Part shown: positions 1 to 9,988 of the stretch, piece by piece
Position numbering within the stretch: position 1 is the stretch's first letter
Layout: the number at the start of each line of letters is the position of its first letter
DNA from: Bradyrhizobium erythrophlei
Lineage (GTDB): Bacteria > Pseudomonadota > Alphaproteobacteria > Rhizobiales > Xanthobacteraceae
DNA length: 64,000 bases
Direction of reading: 5' to 3'
Assembly: GCA_900129675.1 (NCBI GenBank)
Contig: FSRD01000004.1
Location: forward strand, 106,749 to 170,748
The notes under the pieces: generated by a model
What the model was told of the DNA's origin: nothing
The model's input: only the letters and a program-made list of their open reading frames with translations
The model's database searches: none
Made by a program: the position numbers and the translations under genes

Positions 1-1
1 T

Positions 2-3000
2 TTGTATTGCTTGCAGGTGTGCCGCATGGTGAATGTCAGCATTCAGCACGGGACGAGCGGCCCTTCCGCGCACGCCTATGGTTTTTTGGGGATTGTGCTC
101 GGACTGGCCTTTCACCGTTACCGCGATGCGCACCGTTTCGCCAAGCTCGCATGCGACCTGGTCGAGAAACACGGCTTAATCGCTTACCAGGCGAAGGCCT
201 ACGTTTCGATGGGAATAGCTGCTCTCTGGACACAGCCGATCGCGACCGCGATCGATTTCAACCGGATGGCTTTTCGCACCGCGACGGAGACGGGGGATCT
301 GACCTCCGCTTGCTACGGTATGTTCCGATCCGTCTCAATCCTTCTCCTGCGGAACGATCCGCTCGACGCAGTGTGGCGCGAGTCGGAGAAGAACCTGGAC
401 TTCGTGCGGAAGGCCGGGTTCCGCGACATGGAGGATGCTATCGTAAGCGAGCAACGCTTCATCGCCACCATGCAGGGCCGGACCGCGACCTTCTCCACCT
501 TCAGCGACGCCCAGTTCGACGAGGCGGCATTCGAGGCGCAGCTGACAGGGGACCGGATGCCCTTGGTGATCTGCTGGTACTGGGTCGTCAAACTGAAGAT
601 GCGGTTCCTGTCAGGGGATCACGCCGAGGCGCTCGCGGCAGCCGACAAGGCGAAGGCGCTGCTTTGGTCCTCGGCCGCCCAAGTCCAACTGCTCGACTAC
701 TTTTACTACACCGCGCTGACGGTGTCGGCGCTCTATGAGAACGCGTCGGCCGACGAGCAGAGTGGGTGGCGCGACCTCCTGATGGTGCACCGGGAGCAAC
801 TGCGCGAGTTGGCCGACAGCTATCCACCGACGTTCGCCGACAAGCACGCGCTGGTGGCGGCCGAGATCGCGCGCCTCGAAGGGCGAGACGCCGATGCAAT
901 GCTTCTCTACGAGCAGGCCATTCGATCGGCCCGCGACCACGGTTTTGCGCAAAACGAGGGCCTGGCCCATGAGTTGGCCGCGAGGTTCTTCACGGCGCGC
1001 GGCTTCGATACGATCGCCCATGGCTGTCTGCGGGAAGCGCGGCGCTGTTACCTGCGCTGGGGCGCAATCGGCAAGGTGCGGCAACTCGAACAGCTTCATC
1101 CGCATCTCCGCGACGCCCCAGTCCCTGCGTCTCCCATCGCTACCATTGGCGCGCCCGTCGAGCGGCTGGATGTCGGGACCGTGCTCAAGGCCGCGCAGGC
1201 GGTGTCGGGCGAGATCGTCCTCGACAAGCTCATCGAGACGCTGCTGCGGATCGCGGTCGAACATGCCGGCGCCGGGCGAGGCCTGCTGATCCTGTTCCCG
1301 GGCGACGAGCCACGGATCGCGGCGGAAGCGACGACCGGCCGCGGCCACGTCGACGTCACGCTGCGCGAGGCGGCCGTGACACCCGCCGAGCTTCCCCTAT
1401 CCGTGCTCCATTACGTGGTCCGGACGCGGCAAAGTGTGATCCTTGATGACGCTTTGGCGCAGAATCCGTTCTCGGAAGATGAGTACCTCTGTCAGAAGCG
1501 CGCCCGGTCGGTCCTCTGCCTGCCCCTGGTGAAGCAAGCCAAGCTGATCGGGGTGCTCCATCTCGAGAACACGCTGGCATCGCACGTATTCACGCCCGCC
1601 CGGATTTCGGTACTGGAACTGCTGGCGTCGCAGGCGGCGATCTCGCTGGAGAACGCGGGCCTATACAACGATCTCCGGGAACGGGAGGCCAGGATCCGCC
1701 GCCTAGTCGACTCGAACATCATCGGGATCATCATCTGGGATTTTCAGGGCCGCATCATCGAAGCCAACCAAGCCTTTCTTGATATGTTGGGCTACAGCCG
1801 TGAAGACCTGATCTTGGGTCGGCTGCGATGGACTGAGCTGACGCCAGCCGAATGGCGCGACGCCGACGAACGGGCCATCGGAAATCTGAAGGTGGCTGGA
1901 ACCGTCCAACCCCGCGAGAAGGAGTACTTTCGCAAAGACGGCAGCCGCGTGCCGGTTCTGCTCGGTGCTACGACGTTCGGCGACAAGCCAGACGAGGGCG
2001 TTGCCTTCGTGCTCGACTTGACCGAGCGCAAACACGCTGAGCTCGAGCGTCGACTCTTGGCGTCATTGGTTGAACAGGCTACCGACCTTATGGCGATTGC
2101 CGACCTCAACGGGGGGACGCCCCTTTACCTGAACAAGGCTGGGCTGAAAATGGTCGGATTCGACAGCCTGGAAGAAGCGCGGACGAGGCGCGGAATTCAC
2201 TACATGTTCCCCGAGGACCGTGAGTTCGTGAATACCGTCCTCTGGCCGACGGTGCTGGAGAAGGGTTCTTGGTCGGGAGAGATGCGTCTCCGCCATTTCA
2301 AGACCGGAGATCCGATCCCGATCCTCTATTCGGCCTTTCGGATCGACGATCCGGAGACTGGGCAGCCTGTGAACGTCGGGAACGTATGCAGCGATATCTC
2401 CGACCGCAAACACTCGGAAGAGAAGCTGCGCGCCAGCGAACAGCGCCTCCTCGATGCCCAGATGGAGCTCGCACGCGTAACGCGTGTGACGACGCTGGGC
2501 GAGCTGACAGCCTCGATCGCTCATGAAGTGAACCAGCCGCTCGCCGCCGTCGTTGCCAACGCCGAGGCTTGTCTGCGCTGGCTCGACCGCGACACTCCCG
2601 ACCTCACCGCTGCGCGGCGTTCGGTGGAATGGGTAATAGAGGATGGCAATCGGGCGAGCGAAGTGATCCGGCGAGTCCGGGCGCTCGCGAGAAAATCCGA
2701 CATTGAGAAGGTGCCGCTCGACGTCAACGACGTCATTAGGGAGGTCATCGCGCTAGTGCAGCGCCAACTAGTCAGCCATCAGGTGTCGTTACGAATCGAG
2801 TTGGCACCGGCTCTACCCATGATCTTCGGTGATCGGGTCCAATTGCAGCAGGTGCTGATCAACTTGATGATGAATGGGATTGAAGCAATGCAATCGATCA
2901 CGGATCGGCCGCGCGAACTGGTGATCCGATCAGGCCAGGACGAGACACACCGCGTACACGTAAGTGTCACGGATTGCGGCGTCGGGATCTCTGCCGAGAA

Positions 3001-3178
3001 TGCAAATCGGCTGTTCAACGCCTTCTTCACCACCAAGTCCGGCGGCATGGGTATGGGGCTCTCGATCTGCCGTTCGATCGTGGAAGCCCATGGGGGGCGT
3101 CTGTCGGCTTGCCGCAATGAGGGGCCGGGTGCGACGTTTCAATTCGTCCTGCCCTCGCAACAGGAGGAGGCGTCATGA
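2..3178 (+). CDS. Large GAF/PAS/PAS sensor histidine kinase (C-terminal 1058 residues, 5' end outside window)
   Basis: The reading frame is open from the window edge, so the true N-terminus is missing. Residues 1-370 are helical, TPR-like sequence. They are followed by a GAF domain (about 386-555), two PAS domains (about 563-677 and 683-803), a HisKA dimerisation helix and a HATPase_c domain (about 933-1055). The H-box reads SIAHEVNQP with the phospho-accepting His near residue 841. The G2 box GGMGMGLSI is intact. This matches the C-terminal half of the proteins annotated as trifunctional Ser/Thr kinase/ATPase/histidine kinase in rhizobia, which are usually about 1,800-2,000 residues; an upstream kinase plus AAA part is inferred, not seen. 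The stop overlaps the start of the next gene by 4 bp (ATGA), so the two are probably translated together and work as a cytoplasmic sensor and its response regulator. The signal is unknown. Confidence 0.9.
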   Translation: MYCLQVCRMVNVSIQHGTSGPSAHAYGFLGIVLGLAFHRYRDAHRFAKLACDLVEKHGLIAYQAKAYVSMGIAALWTQPIATAIDFNRMAFRTATETGDLTSACYGMFRSVSILLLRNDPLDAVWRESEKNLDFVRKAGFRDMEDAIVSEQRFIATMQGRTATFSTFSDAQFDEAAFEAQLTGDRMPLVICWYWVVKLKMRFLSGDHAEALAAADKAKALLWSSAAQVQLLDYFYYTALTVSALYENASADEQSGWRDLLMVHREQLRELADSYPPTFADKHALVAAEIARLEGRDADAMLLYEQAIRSARDHGFAQNEGLAHELAARFFTARGFDTIAHGCLREARRCYLRWGAIGKVRQLEQLHPHLRDAPVPASPIATIGAPVERLDVGTVLKAAQAVSGEIVLDKLIETLLRIAVEHAGAGRGLLILFPGDEPRIAAEATTGRGHVDVTLREAAVTPAELPLSVLHYVVRTRQSVILDDALAQNPFSEDEYLCQKRARSVLCLPLVKQAKLIGVLHLENTLASHVFTPARISVLELLASQAAISLENAGLYNDLREREARIRRLVDSNIIGIIIWDFQGRIIEANQAFLDMLGYSREDLILGRLRWTELTPAEWRDADERAIGNLKVAGTVQPREKEYFRKDGSRVPVLLGATTFGDKPDEGVAFVLDLTERKHAELERRLLASLVEQATDLMAIADLNGGTPLYLNKAGLKMVGFDSLEEARTRRGIHYMFPEDREFVNTVLWPTVLEKGSWSGEMRLRHFKTGDPIPILYSAFRIDDPETGQPVNVGNVCSDISDRKHSEEKLRASEQRLLDAQMELARVTRVTTLGELTASIAHEVNQPLAAVVANAEACLRWLDRDTPDLTAARRSVEWVIEDGNRASEVIRRVRALARKSDIEKVPLDVNDVIREVIALVQRQLVSHQVSLRIELAPALPMIFGDRVQLQQVLINLMMNGIEAMQSITDRPRELVIRSGQDETHRVHVSVTDCGVGISAENANRLFNAFFTTKSGGMGMGLSICRSIVEAHGGRLSACRNEGPGATFQFVLPSQQEEAS

Positions 3179-3855
3179 CCGAGCGCGCCAAGCCATCGCG
3201 TGAGCCTGCCAGCGCCAGAGAGCCCCTCGTCTTCATTGTCGAAGACGACGAATCGATGCGTCGAGCGCTGAGCAATCTCTTTCAATCGGTGGGATTGGAG
3301 GTCGAGATGTTCGGTTCGGCCTCCGAGATGCTGCAAGCCAGGCTTCCGGATGTCGCCAGCTGCCTGGTCCTTGACGTCAGGCTGCCGGGATTAAGCGGTC
3401 TGGACTTCCAGGCTGAACTCGCCAAGGCGGACATTCATATTCCGATCATCTTCATGACCGGCCATGGCGACATCCCGATGTCCGTGCGGGCCATGAAGGG
3501 CGGAGCGATCGATTTCCTCACCAAGCCGTTTCGCGACCAGGACATACTCGACGCCGTGATGGTGGCGATCGAACGGGATCGGAAGCGGCGCGAAACAGCC
3601 AAGATCGTCGCGAACCTGCAGTCCCTCTTTGAGACCTTGACCCCTCGCGAGCGGGAGATTCTGGCGTTGGTATCGTCGGGTCTCATGAACAAGCAGATAG
3701 CCGCCGAACTCGGACTTGCCGAAATTACCGTGAAGATCCATCGCGGGCACATCATGAAGAAGATGGGTGCGAAGTCGCTCGCCGACCTGCTGAGAAGGGC
3801 CGAAACGCTCGGAGCTCTTGGTACCAAGCCCCAACGCATACAAACCCGAGTATAA
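3175..3855 (+). CDS. FixJ/NarL-family response regulator
   Basis: A 226-residue protein with an N-terminal receiver domain. The acidic pair is in VEDDES, the phospho-acceptor Asp is near residue 67 in LVLDVRLPG, the Thr switch is in FMTGHGD and the conserved Lys is in LTKPF. A LuxR-type helix-turn-helix follows (LTPREREILALV, residues about 152-215). The receiver is closer to FixJ/TodT than to OmpR. It overlaps the upstream kinase by 4 bp, so it is the expected phosphotransfer partner and would act as a transcription factor. The target genes are unknown. The decayed receiver just downstream may once have belonged to the same cluster. Confidence 0.92.
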   Translation: MTERAKPSREPASAREPLVFIVEDDESMRRALSNLFQSVGLEVEMFGSASEMLQARLPDVASCLVLDVRLPGLSGLDFQAELAKADIHIPIIFMTGHGDIPMSVRAMKGGAIDFLTKPFRDQDILDAVMVAIERDRKRRETAKIVANLQSLFETLTPREREILALVSSGLMNKQIAAELGLAEITVKIHRGHIMKKMGAKSLADLLRRAETLGALGTKPQRIQTRV

Positions 3856-3942
3856 GGTTACTCTCGTGATGCACGGTCTATTTTCCCGTTGAGCAGCCAT
3901 TACTACGGCAAGTGCTTTGAACCCGCGTCCGAAAGACACGCT

Positions 3943-4319
3943 TTGACGACACCTTCGGTTATATCCGTCATTGATGATGACGCATCGTGTGCGTACCGCG
4001 ACGAACAACCTTCTGAGGTCGCATGGGTACACGGTCCGTACATTCGCGTCGGCAGAGGAGTTCTTGCAGTCGGCCCAATTGAATGCACGTCCTGTGTGAT
4101 TGCGGATGTGCAGATGCCGGTTATGAGCGGCCCGGAGTTTATGACGGTCATACGCGGCCAAGGTCACCATGTGCCGTTCATCTTCATCACGGCCTTTCCC
4201 GATGAGAGCGTCCGAACGCCGGGGCAATTTGCTTCCTGGCCAAGCCCTTCGCCGGACCCACTTTGATCAACTGCCTCGCCACCGCTCTGCAGGGACATCG
4301 CGGCGGAACAGGGGACTGA
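3943..4319 (+). pseudogene. Decayed FixJ-type receiver protein
   Basis: Three pieces of one receiver domain lie in different frames. The start (from a TTG) gives SVISVIDDDAS. A shift then gives RTATNNLLRSHGYTVRTFAS. A shift back gives TSCVIADVQMPVMSGPEF and FIFITAFPDE. A last shift gives ICFLAKPFAGPTLINCLATA before a TGA at 4317-4319. All receiver landmarks (DDD, D in ADVQMP, T in FITAF, K in AKPF) survive, but they need three frameshifts to join. It would be a single-domain regulator or the N-terminus of a FixJ protein. Recent decay or sequence error are both possible. Confidence 0.8.
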
Positions 4320-4563
4320 GATGGTGAACTTCGGCGCAGTATCGGGAGTGGCGCCTCTCTGATCGGCTTGGCGACAGCGACCGAGATTCGGTCCAATATC
4401 GATTTAAATTGTAGCCGTCGCGCGCTTATCGGTCCTCTCTCGGATGCTTATTAAGCGCATCCTCAGCAAGTTTTTCCCGCGCAAAACGAAGGTATGGGGT
4501 GCTCCAAACCAACACGCCTTTGGAATAAACCTCCGTAGAATCGAGTCCTTCGCCTTGATCACA
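4320..4563. other. Intergenic sequence, no gene recognised
   Basis: About 240 bases between the decayed receiver and the IS701 element. The short open frames across it show no recognisable family and no good ribosome binding site. Confidence 0.5.
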
Positions 4564-6003
4564 CTAGCATTACAGTTGCCGTTTTGCTTTGAAGTGGGCT
4601 CGCTGAGCGACCGCCTGATGAGCTCTACGCCAGAGTGACCATGCGATGATGTGTGCGGGTTGTATCCGCTTTCGCGCGAGCCTGACGGCAATGCGTCGGA
4701 CTTCCTGGATCGACCATCGGATCAACGACGGCGTGGCTATGGTTTGACCCTTGCCGTGGTTCGGCGTTTGGTTTTTTTTGGCGCCGGCGGATTGGCGCGA
4801 TGGCGGATCACCGCCATCATGGCGAAGGCGAGCATCACCATGGAAACGTGGCGATGCCAGCCGTGCCAGGATCTGCTCTCGTTGTGGTCGAGCCCGAACT
4901 CGTTCTTGGCGGTCTCGAAACTGTCCTCGATTGCCCACCGATGGCCTTCGACCCCCACCAGTGTTTCGATCGATGTTGCCGCTGGGCACCAGGTGGTGAA
5001 GAAGGCGAGATCGCCATCGGCGATACGACGACGGATCAGCAGACCGCGTGTCCAAAGGCCCGGATTTTCGTCGTTTGGTTCTCCGGCCAGGTCGGCCAAT
5101 TCGAGATAGCACCAATCATGCAGCCGCGGTCCTTTGGTTCCGGCCCCTGCTGACAGGCGTTTCCAGTCGGACGCACGCCGCGTCAGGGCGATGTCGGCAG
5201 CCGTGCCGGCGACCGATCGACGCTTGCCCCAGGATCGAAATACATGCGCGCTGCTGACCCCCAGGACATAGCCTTTGCCTGCGCGACGCAGTTGCTGTTC
5301 AATGTCACCGACACCGTAGACCGTATCGCCTGCAACCCACTTGAACGGGACAGGCGCGGCTATGGCGCGTGCGATCATTCTCGTCGCAAGCTTTGGTTTG
5401 GTCGCAAAGCCGGTATCGGGGGGCACGTATGCGGCTTTCAGTCGATCTGAATCGTCGGTCCATTCCTTCGGAAGATACAGCGCGCGGTCGATGAACGCAT
5501 GACCGTGGCACGAAACGTAGGCCGCGAAGACGCCGATCTGGCAGTTCGTGATCTTGCCCGCCGAACCAGTGTACTGACGCGCCACGCCGCACGACGCTTT
5601 GCCCTGTTTGAGAAAGCCGGTCTCATCGATCACGAGGACCGCGTCATCGTCCGCCAAATGCTCGATAACATAATCGCGGACGATATCGCGCAAGGCATCC
5701 GCATCCCAATCCCTGCGACCCAGGATCGCCTGTTGCCGCCATGGGCCAGGATCGCCAGCCGCCTCCGCGCGCATCCAACCAGTCTTGCGTTGCTCATCTC
5801 CAAGCAGACCTTCCAGAAACAAGCCAGCATTCTTCGCAACACGCTCTTGCCCGAACAATGGACGTATCCGCTTCTTGATCTCCCGAAGCGACGCCGCCCA
5901 CAACGCAAGCGTCTCTTCAATCGACGCTGTCCGCGTCCACGATGTTCGAATCATGGTTGCCCATGGATTCAGAAAACCTCACAAAAGGCAACTGTATTGC
6001 TAG
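4564..6003 (-). mobile_element. IS701-family insertion sequence, apparently complete
   Basis: Inverted ends are visible: GCATTACAGTTGCC at the left (from 4568) and, read on the other strand, GCAATACAGTTGCC at the right (to 5999). Both are flanked by CTAG (4564-4567 and 6000-6003), which fits the 4-base target duplication known for IS701 elements. One transposase gene fills the element on the minus strand. A truncated, frameshifted relative lies at 41526-42435. Confidence 0.85.
4737..5954 (-). CDS. IS701-family transposase
   Basis: A 405-residue DDE-type transposase of normal length for the family. It contains VLVIDETGFLKQGK (first catalytic Asp region), a central WVAGDTVYGVGD (second Asp) and a C-terminal HRWAIEDSFETAKNE with the Glu. 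It catalyses cut-and-paste movement of the surrounding element. The frame is intact, so this copy may still be active and could act in trans on the damaged copy near 41.5 kb. Confidence 0.92.
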   Translation of the reverse strand: MIRTSWTRTASIEETLALWAASLREIKKRIRPLFGQERVAKNAGLFLEGLLGDEQRKTGWMRAEAAGDPGPWRQQAILGRRDWDADALRDIVRDYVIEHLADDDAVLVIDETGFLKQGKASCGVARQYTGSAGKITNCQIGVFAAYVSCHGHAFIDRALYLPKEWTDDSDRLKAAYVPPDTGFATKPKLATRMIARAIAAPVPFKWVAGDTVYGVGDIEQQLRRAGKGYVLGVSSAHVFRSWGKRRSVAGTAADIALTRRASDWKRLSAGAGTKGPRLHDWCYLELADLAGEPNDENPGLWTRGLLIRRRIADGDLAFFTTWCPAATSIETLVGVEGHRWAIEDSFETAKNEFGLDHNESRSWHGWHRHVSMVMLAFAMMAVIRHRANPPAPKKTKRRTTARVKP

Positions 6004-6163
6004 GCTGGGCTTATGCCCCAGCTGGCCGGGCAGCACAAGCCAAGCGAGTCAAACAGCTAACGGGTGGGACCCATGGTGACGAGTCCTGGCAGGTTCGATC
6101 GAAGCATAGCCTGTCCGAATAGTGGCTGTTCAATTCTGAGCGAGTCTGATTCAACCTTGGGCG

Positions 6164-7507
6164 ATGAGCAAGTATTTTCGCCCCTGGAATATCGATCAGA
6201 CGCTGCTTCTGCCGCCGAATGTGCAGGACTTCGTGCCGAAAGGCCATGTCTCGCGGTTTATCGTTGAACTGGTGCGGGAGAGCCTCGATCTCAAGGAGAT
6301 CACGGGCAGCTATGTGAGCGGGCTCGGGCAGCCGCCGTTCGACCCGCGCATGATGGTGGCGCTTGTGCTGCACGGCTATGCGAGTGGGCTGTATTCATCG
6401 CGGCGGATCGCGAAGGCCTGCCGCGAACGGAATGATTTTGTAATGATTGTCGCGCTCGATCCGCCGGATTTTCGCACGATCAGCGACTTCCGCAAGCGGC
6501 ATTTGAAGGCGCTCGGCGCACTGTTCCTGCAGGTTCTGAGGTTGTGCGAGACGGCAGGGCTGGTCAAGCTCGGCCATGTCGCGCTTGATGGCACGAAGAT
6601 CAAAGCGAACGCGTCGAAACATAAAGCGATGAGTTATGAGCGCATGAAGAAACGCGAGGCGGAATTGAAAGCCGAGGTCGCTCGCATGCTGGCGGCCGCC
6701 GAGGCGGCGGATGCTCAGGAGGACGAGACTTTCGGCAAAGACAAACGCGGCGACGAACTGCCGGATTGGGCTGGCGACAAGGAGAAGCGGCTGGCGAAGA
6801 TCCAGCAGGCGATGGCGGCGCTGGAGGCCGACGCCAGGCTGGCCGCGGAGGAAGAGCGTCGAATCGAGGCCGAAAAGGAACAGCAGCGCCAAGCCGAAGG
6901 CCGCAAGAAGCCGGGCAAACCGGCGGCGCCGGCGTCGGACCAGCCTGATCCCAAGTCGCAACGCAACTTCACCGATCCGGAAAGCCGCATCATGAAGTCG
7001 AAGGATGGCTTCGTTCAGGCCTATAATGCACAGGCCGCCGTCGACGCAGGCGCCCAGATCATTGTCGCGCACGAACTGACGCAGTGCGGCAACGATCAGG
7101 GCCAGCTGGTGCCCCTGATCGAGGCCATCGAGAACAATCTCGGCCGCACGCCGGAGCAGGCCTCAGCGGACTCCGGCTACTGCAGCGAATCCAATCTCGA
7201 AGCGCTCGAAGCACATCGCGTTGACGGCTATGTCGCGCCTGGACGCGCCAAACACCCGACAGCCGCGAACGGAAAAATCGGCGGACCGCTGACCCAACGG
7301 ATGCGAAAGAAGATCGACGATGGCGGCTTCGAAACGCCCTACCGATTGAGAAAGCAAGTGGTCGAACCGGTCTTCGGACAGATCAAACAGGCGCGCGGCT
7401 TCCGCCAGTTCCTGTTGCGGGGTGTCGAAAAAGTGCGTGCCGAGTGGGCCATGATCTGCACCGCCCACAACCTCCTGAAGCTGTTCACCCTCGCAAAGGC
7501 TGCCTGA
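6164..7507 (+). CDS. IS1182-family transposase
   Basis: A 447-residue intact protein. It starts with SKYFRPWNIDQTLLLPP, has the family's ALDGTKIKANASK block (catalytic Asp) near residue 145, and a Lys/Glu/Ala-rich helical insertion at about 160-260 that is probably coiled coil. It ends with an EPVFGQIKQARGFRQFLLRG block carrying the catalytic Glu. It lies 160 bp from the IS701 element in the opposite direction. Clear terminal repeats could not be fixed by eye; GTCCG..ATAG-type sequence occurs on both sides (about 6116 and 7545) but is imperfect. Confidence 0.9.
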   Translation: MSKYFRPWNIDQTLLLPPNVQDFVPKGHVSRFIVELVRESLDLKEITGSYVSGLGQPPFDPRMMVALVLHGYASGLYSSRRIAKACRERNDFVMIVALDPPDFRTISDFRKRHLKALGALFLQVLRLCETAGLVKLGHVALDGTKIKANASKHKAMSYERMKKREAELKAEVARMLAAAEAADAQEDETFGKDKRGDELPDWAGDKEKRLAKIQQAMAALEADARLAAEEERRIEAEKEQQRQAEGRKKPGKPAAPASDQPDPKSQRNFTDPESRIMKSKDGFVQAYNAQAAVDAGAQIIVAHELTQCGNDQGQLVPLIEAIENNLGRTPEQASADSGYCSESNLEALEAHRVDGYVAPGRAKHPTAANGKIGGPLTQRMRKKIDDGGFETPYRLRKQVVEPVFGQIKQARGFRQFLLRGVEKVRAEWAMICTAHNLLKLFTLAKAA

Positions 7508-7682
7508 GCCGGCTAACATGCCAATAAATGCCCGTCGCAGCACCTATCTGGACGGACTCCTAGCGAGATACTGTAAGGACTACGTGCGAAGCCGGCTTCA
7601 GTTCTGCCATTAAATACTGTGTTAGAAAGCACTTCGGTGTGGACGTTCGAGCGGGAAAGTATTTGCACTGAATCCTGACGCG

Positions 7683-8263
7683 CTACTGCATCATTCCGAT
7701 CGCGGTAGCCAATACACCGGTGAGCAGTTCCAGAGGTTGATTGCGATCACGGCGTCGTCTGTTCGATCAGCCGTTCCGGCAACGTCTGGGACAATGCGGC
7801 GATGGAGAGGTTCTTCTCGTCGTTGAAGACCGAGCGAACAGCGCGCAAGGTGTACCGGTCACGGGACGAGGCCAAGGCCGACGTGCTCGATTATATTGAG
7901 CGCTTCTGCAATCCAGAACGCTGGCACTCGACGATCGGTTACTGGACGAACGCCTGCAAGACCTGTGCAATCAAGGATCAGTGCACCACAGGCAAAGAAC
8001 GCCGCATCACGCGATGGGAGCATGAGCACGTTCTCGAAACCGTGCAGCAGCGGCTGGATCAGGAGCCCCACGCCAAGCGGCGCCGGCGCGAGACGGTTGA
8101 GCATCCCTTCGGCACGCTCAAGATGCGGATGGGCGACGCACTTCCTGATGAAGACGCTGCAGAAGGTCGCGAGCGAGATGGCGCTCAGCCTGCTCGCCTA
8201 CAATCTGACGCGCGTCATGATATCGTCGGTACAAGGGCGTTACTGGCAGCGATCAGGGCGTGA
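7683..8263 (+). pseudogene. Mosaic of two transposase remnants (IS3-type OrfB joined to IS1182-type C-terminus)
   Basis: The first part reads HHSDRGSQYTGEQFQRLI and, after a frameshift near 7745, NVWDNAAMERFFSSLKTE and on to RWHSTIGYW. This is the end of an IS3-family OrfB with DDE residues. At about 7945 it runs without a stop into ACKTCAIKDQCTTGKERR and VEHPFGTLKMRMG. That is the C-terminal part of an IS1182-type transposase different from the intact copy upstream; it then shifts frame to THFLMKTLQKVASEMALS. The 153-residue open frame at 7802-8263 is therefore a chimera of two dead elements, not one gene. Confidence 0.8.
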
Positions 8264-8563
8264 GTGTGGAGACCCCATTGCGTGCCGATCTCGAGCCAGA
8301 CCTTGCCCAGCATTCCACGCGATGACTCAGAGGCGGCCCCTGATCGTCCAACAGGAAAAATTGCTCAGATCGGCCGTGTCGGACTACATTGACCGGATCG
8401 TGGATGGTTGCGGGCTGCGTCAGCCCGTTATCACGCAACCAAGACCCAGAACAGAACGGATGTATGACTCCGGACGGCGCATAACCTGACATCGCCTTTT
8501 TCGGCCGCCTGCTTGCGTTCCAACGGATTAAGAGGGACGGCGGCACGCAGCGGAAACCACCGC
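8264..8563. other. Intergenic sequence between IS remnants and sensor kinase
   Basis: About 300 bases containing only short frames without family features. It may hold further transposon debris. It sits downstream of the minus-strand kinase gene, so the kinase terminator should be here, but no clean hairpin with a T-run was seen. Confidence 0.4.
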
Positions 8564-9988
8564 TCACCTGCCGAGGGCTGCGGGTCGAGTGTCCTGCGTT
8601 ACCGCCGCAGCGAGCGTCGGCCAAGTCGAGGCACCCTCTCGCCGCAGTGTCACGCGGCAGCCCGGCTTGGCATCTTCGATGACGACATCGAGGCCGTGCA
8701 GCCTGGCCACGGCCGCCACGAGGCTGAGCCCCAGTCCACTCCCAGGGGTGTGGCGGCTCCTCTCTGCGCGATAGAAGCGCCGCAGGACAGCCTCGCGTTC
8801 CTCTGCGGGAATGCCGGGTCCAGTATCGGTCACGATGACGCCGAGATTTTCATTCGCACGAAAGATGCGCAATGTAACCCGGCTCCCCGACGGCGTGAAC
8901 TTGATCGCATTGTCCACGAGGTTCCCAATCGCCTCGAACAGCAGGCTTGGATCACCGGCCATCTTGGCCGACCCGCGGCTCCCGTCTTTCAGTGACAACG
9001 AGACGCCCTTGCCCTCAGCCAGCGGCTCGTAGAAATCCCTCACATCGGCCGCGATCGCGGCAAGATCGAGCGTCGTGAACCCAGTGCGCCGCGCGCCGTC
9101 CTCGACTTCGGAGATGCGCAGCATTGCACCAAATGTCGAGAGAACGGCTTTGGTTTCGACAATCGCCTCATCAACGGCGGCCGCAAATTCCTCGACCGAG
9201 GCCGCGCGGCGGGCCGCCCGCTCGAGGCCGGCGAGCAGCCGCGTCAGCGGCGTGCGCAAATCGTGCGCGATCCCATCGCTCACGCCCTTCACTTCGTGCA
9301 TCAGCCGCTCAATGTCGTCCAGCATTCCATTGACGACATCCACCAGCCGGTCGAGATCACCTGCCGTCCCACGGGTCGGCAGGCGCTCGGCCAAATTGCC
9401 ATTGACGATGCGTTCGATGGCACGGGCAACCTCATCGATGCGGCGGACCGACCCAGCGCCAATAACAGCCGCGCCCGCCAGCCCCATGATTAGAACCAGC
9501 AGGCCGCCCCAAGCCATGGCGCCGACCAGCAGTTCGCGGAATTCGTGCATCTCGTGCACATTCTGACTGACGAGGACGACATCGCCGGACGGCAGCCGGT
9601 GCGCCAAGCCCCGGAACGTCACCGCCTCACCGCGCCGGTTCAGCCTGAACTCGAAGGGACGGTTCGACGGCGAGGGTGTCGGCAGGTTCGCCACTTTGCC
9701 CGCGACTCCGTGCCCGGCGGCATCGAACAAAGCAAACGGACGGTCGCCCTCGGGATCGCGCGCCGCGTGCTCGTTCAGATGTTCGATGAGCTGGGAGGGG
9801 CTTGCAGCGACCAGGCTCGCAAGTTCCCTGGCGAGCCATTCGTCCGTCCCGTTCTTCAAGTAACCGGCAGTTTGCCAGTAGAGGAAACCGAAGAGCGTCA
9901 AGGAGGCCGCCCCGAAGAGCGCGAGAAACAGCAGGGCGAGCCGAAAGCTCGTCGTGCGCCGGAGATCACTCAGCCGCACGGAGGACAT
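8564..9988 (-). CDS. OmpR-class sensor histidine kinase (HAMP, HisKA, HATPase_c)
   Basis: 474 residues. A first membrane helix at about 15-37 and a second at about 160-185 enclose a periplasmic sensing region of about 120 residues. A HAMP linker (RRIDEVARAIERIVNGN) follows, then HisKA with the H-box IAHDLRTPLTRLL and a HATPase_c with NLVDNAIKF, DTGPGIPAEE and GSGLGLSLV. It is an inner-membrane kinase and should phosphorylate the regulator encoded just upstream. The kinase start overlaps the end of that regulator gene by 23 bp, which indicates coupled translation. Its position beside an RND efflux operon suggests envelope or toxicant sensing, which is inference. Confidence 0.92.
   Translation of the reverse strand: MSSVRLSDLRRTTSFRLALLFLALFGAASLTLFGFLYWQTAGYLKNGTDEWLARELASLVAASPSQLIEHLNEHAARDPEGDRPFALFDAAGHGVAGKVANLPTPSPSNRPFEFRLNRRGEAVTFRGLAHRLPSGDVVLVSQNVHEMHEFRELLVGAMAWGGLLVLIMGLAGAAVIGAGSVRRIDEVARAIERIVNGNLAERLPTRGTAGDLDRLVDVVNGMLDDIERLMHEVKGVSDGIAHDLRTPLTRLLAGLERAARRAASVEEFAAAVDEAIVETKAVLSTFGAMLRISEVEDGARRTGFTTLDLAAIAADVRDFYEPLAEGKGVSLSLKDGSRGSAKMAGDPSLLFEAIGNLVDNAIKFTPSGSRVTLRIFRANENLGVIVTDTGPGIPAEEREAVLRRFYRAERSRHTPGSGLGLSLVAAVARLHGLDVVIEDAKPGCRVTLRREGASTWPTLAAAVTQDTRPAALGR

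Noticed and set aside
611..1348. 245-codon minus-strand frame
   Set aside because: Antisense to the sensor kinase, no features.
6004..6163. Terminal repeat of the IS1182 element
   Set aside because: Candidate ends are only partly complementary to the right side, so no border was called.
7767..7970. Independent small gene
   Set aside because: It lies inside the IS3/IS1182 mosaic and reads antisense to transposase sequence.
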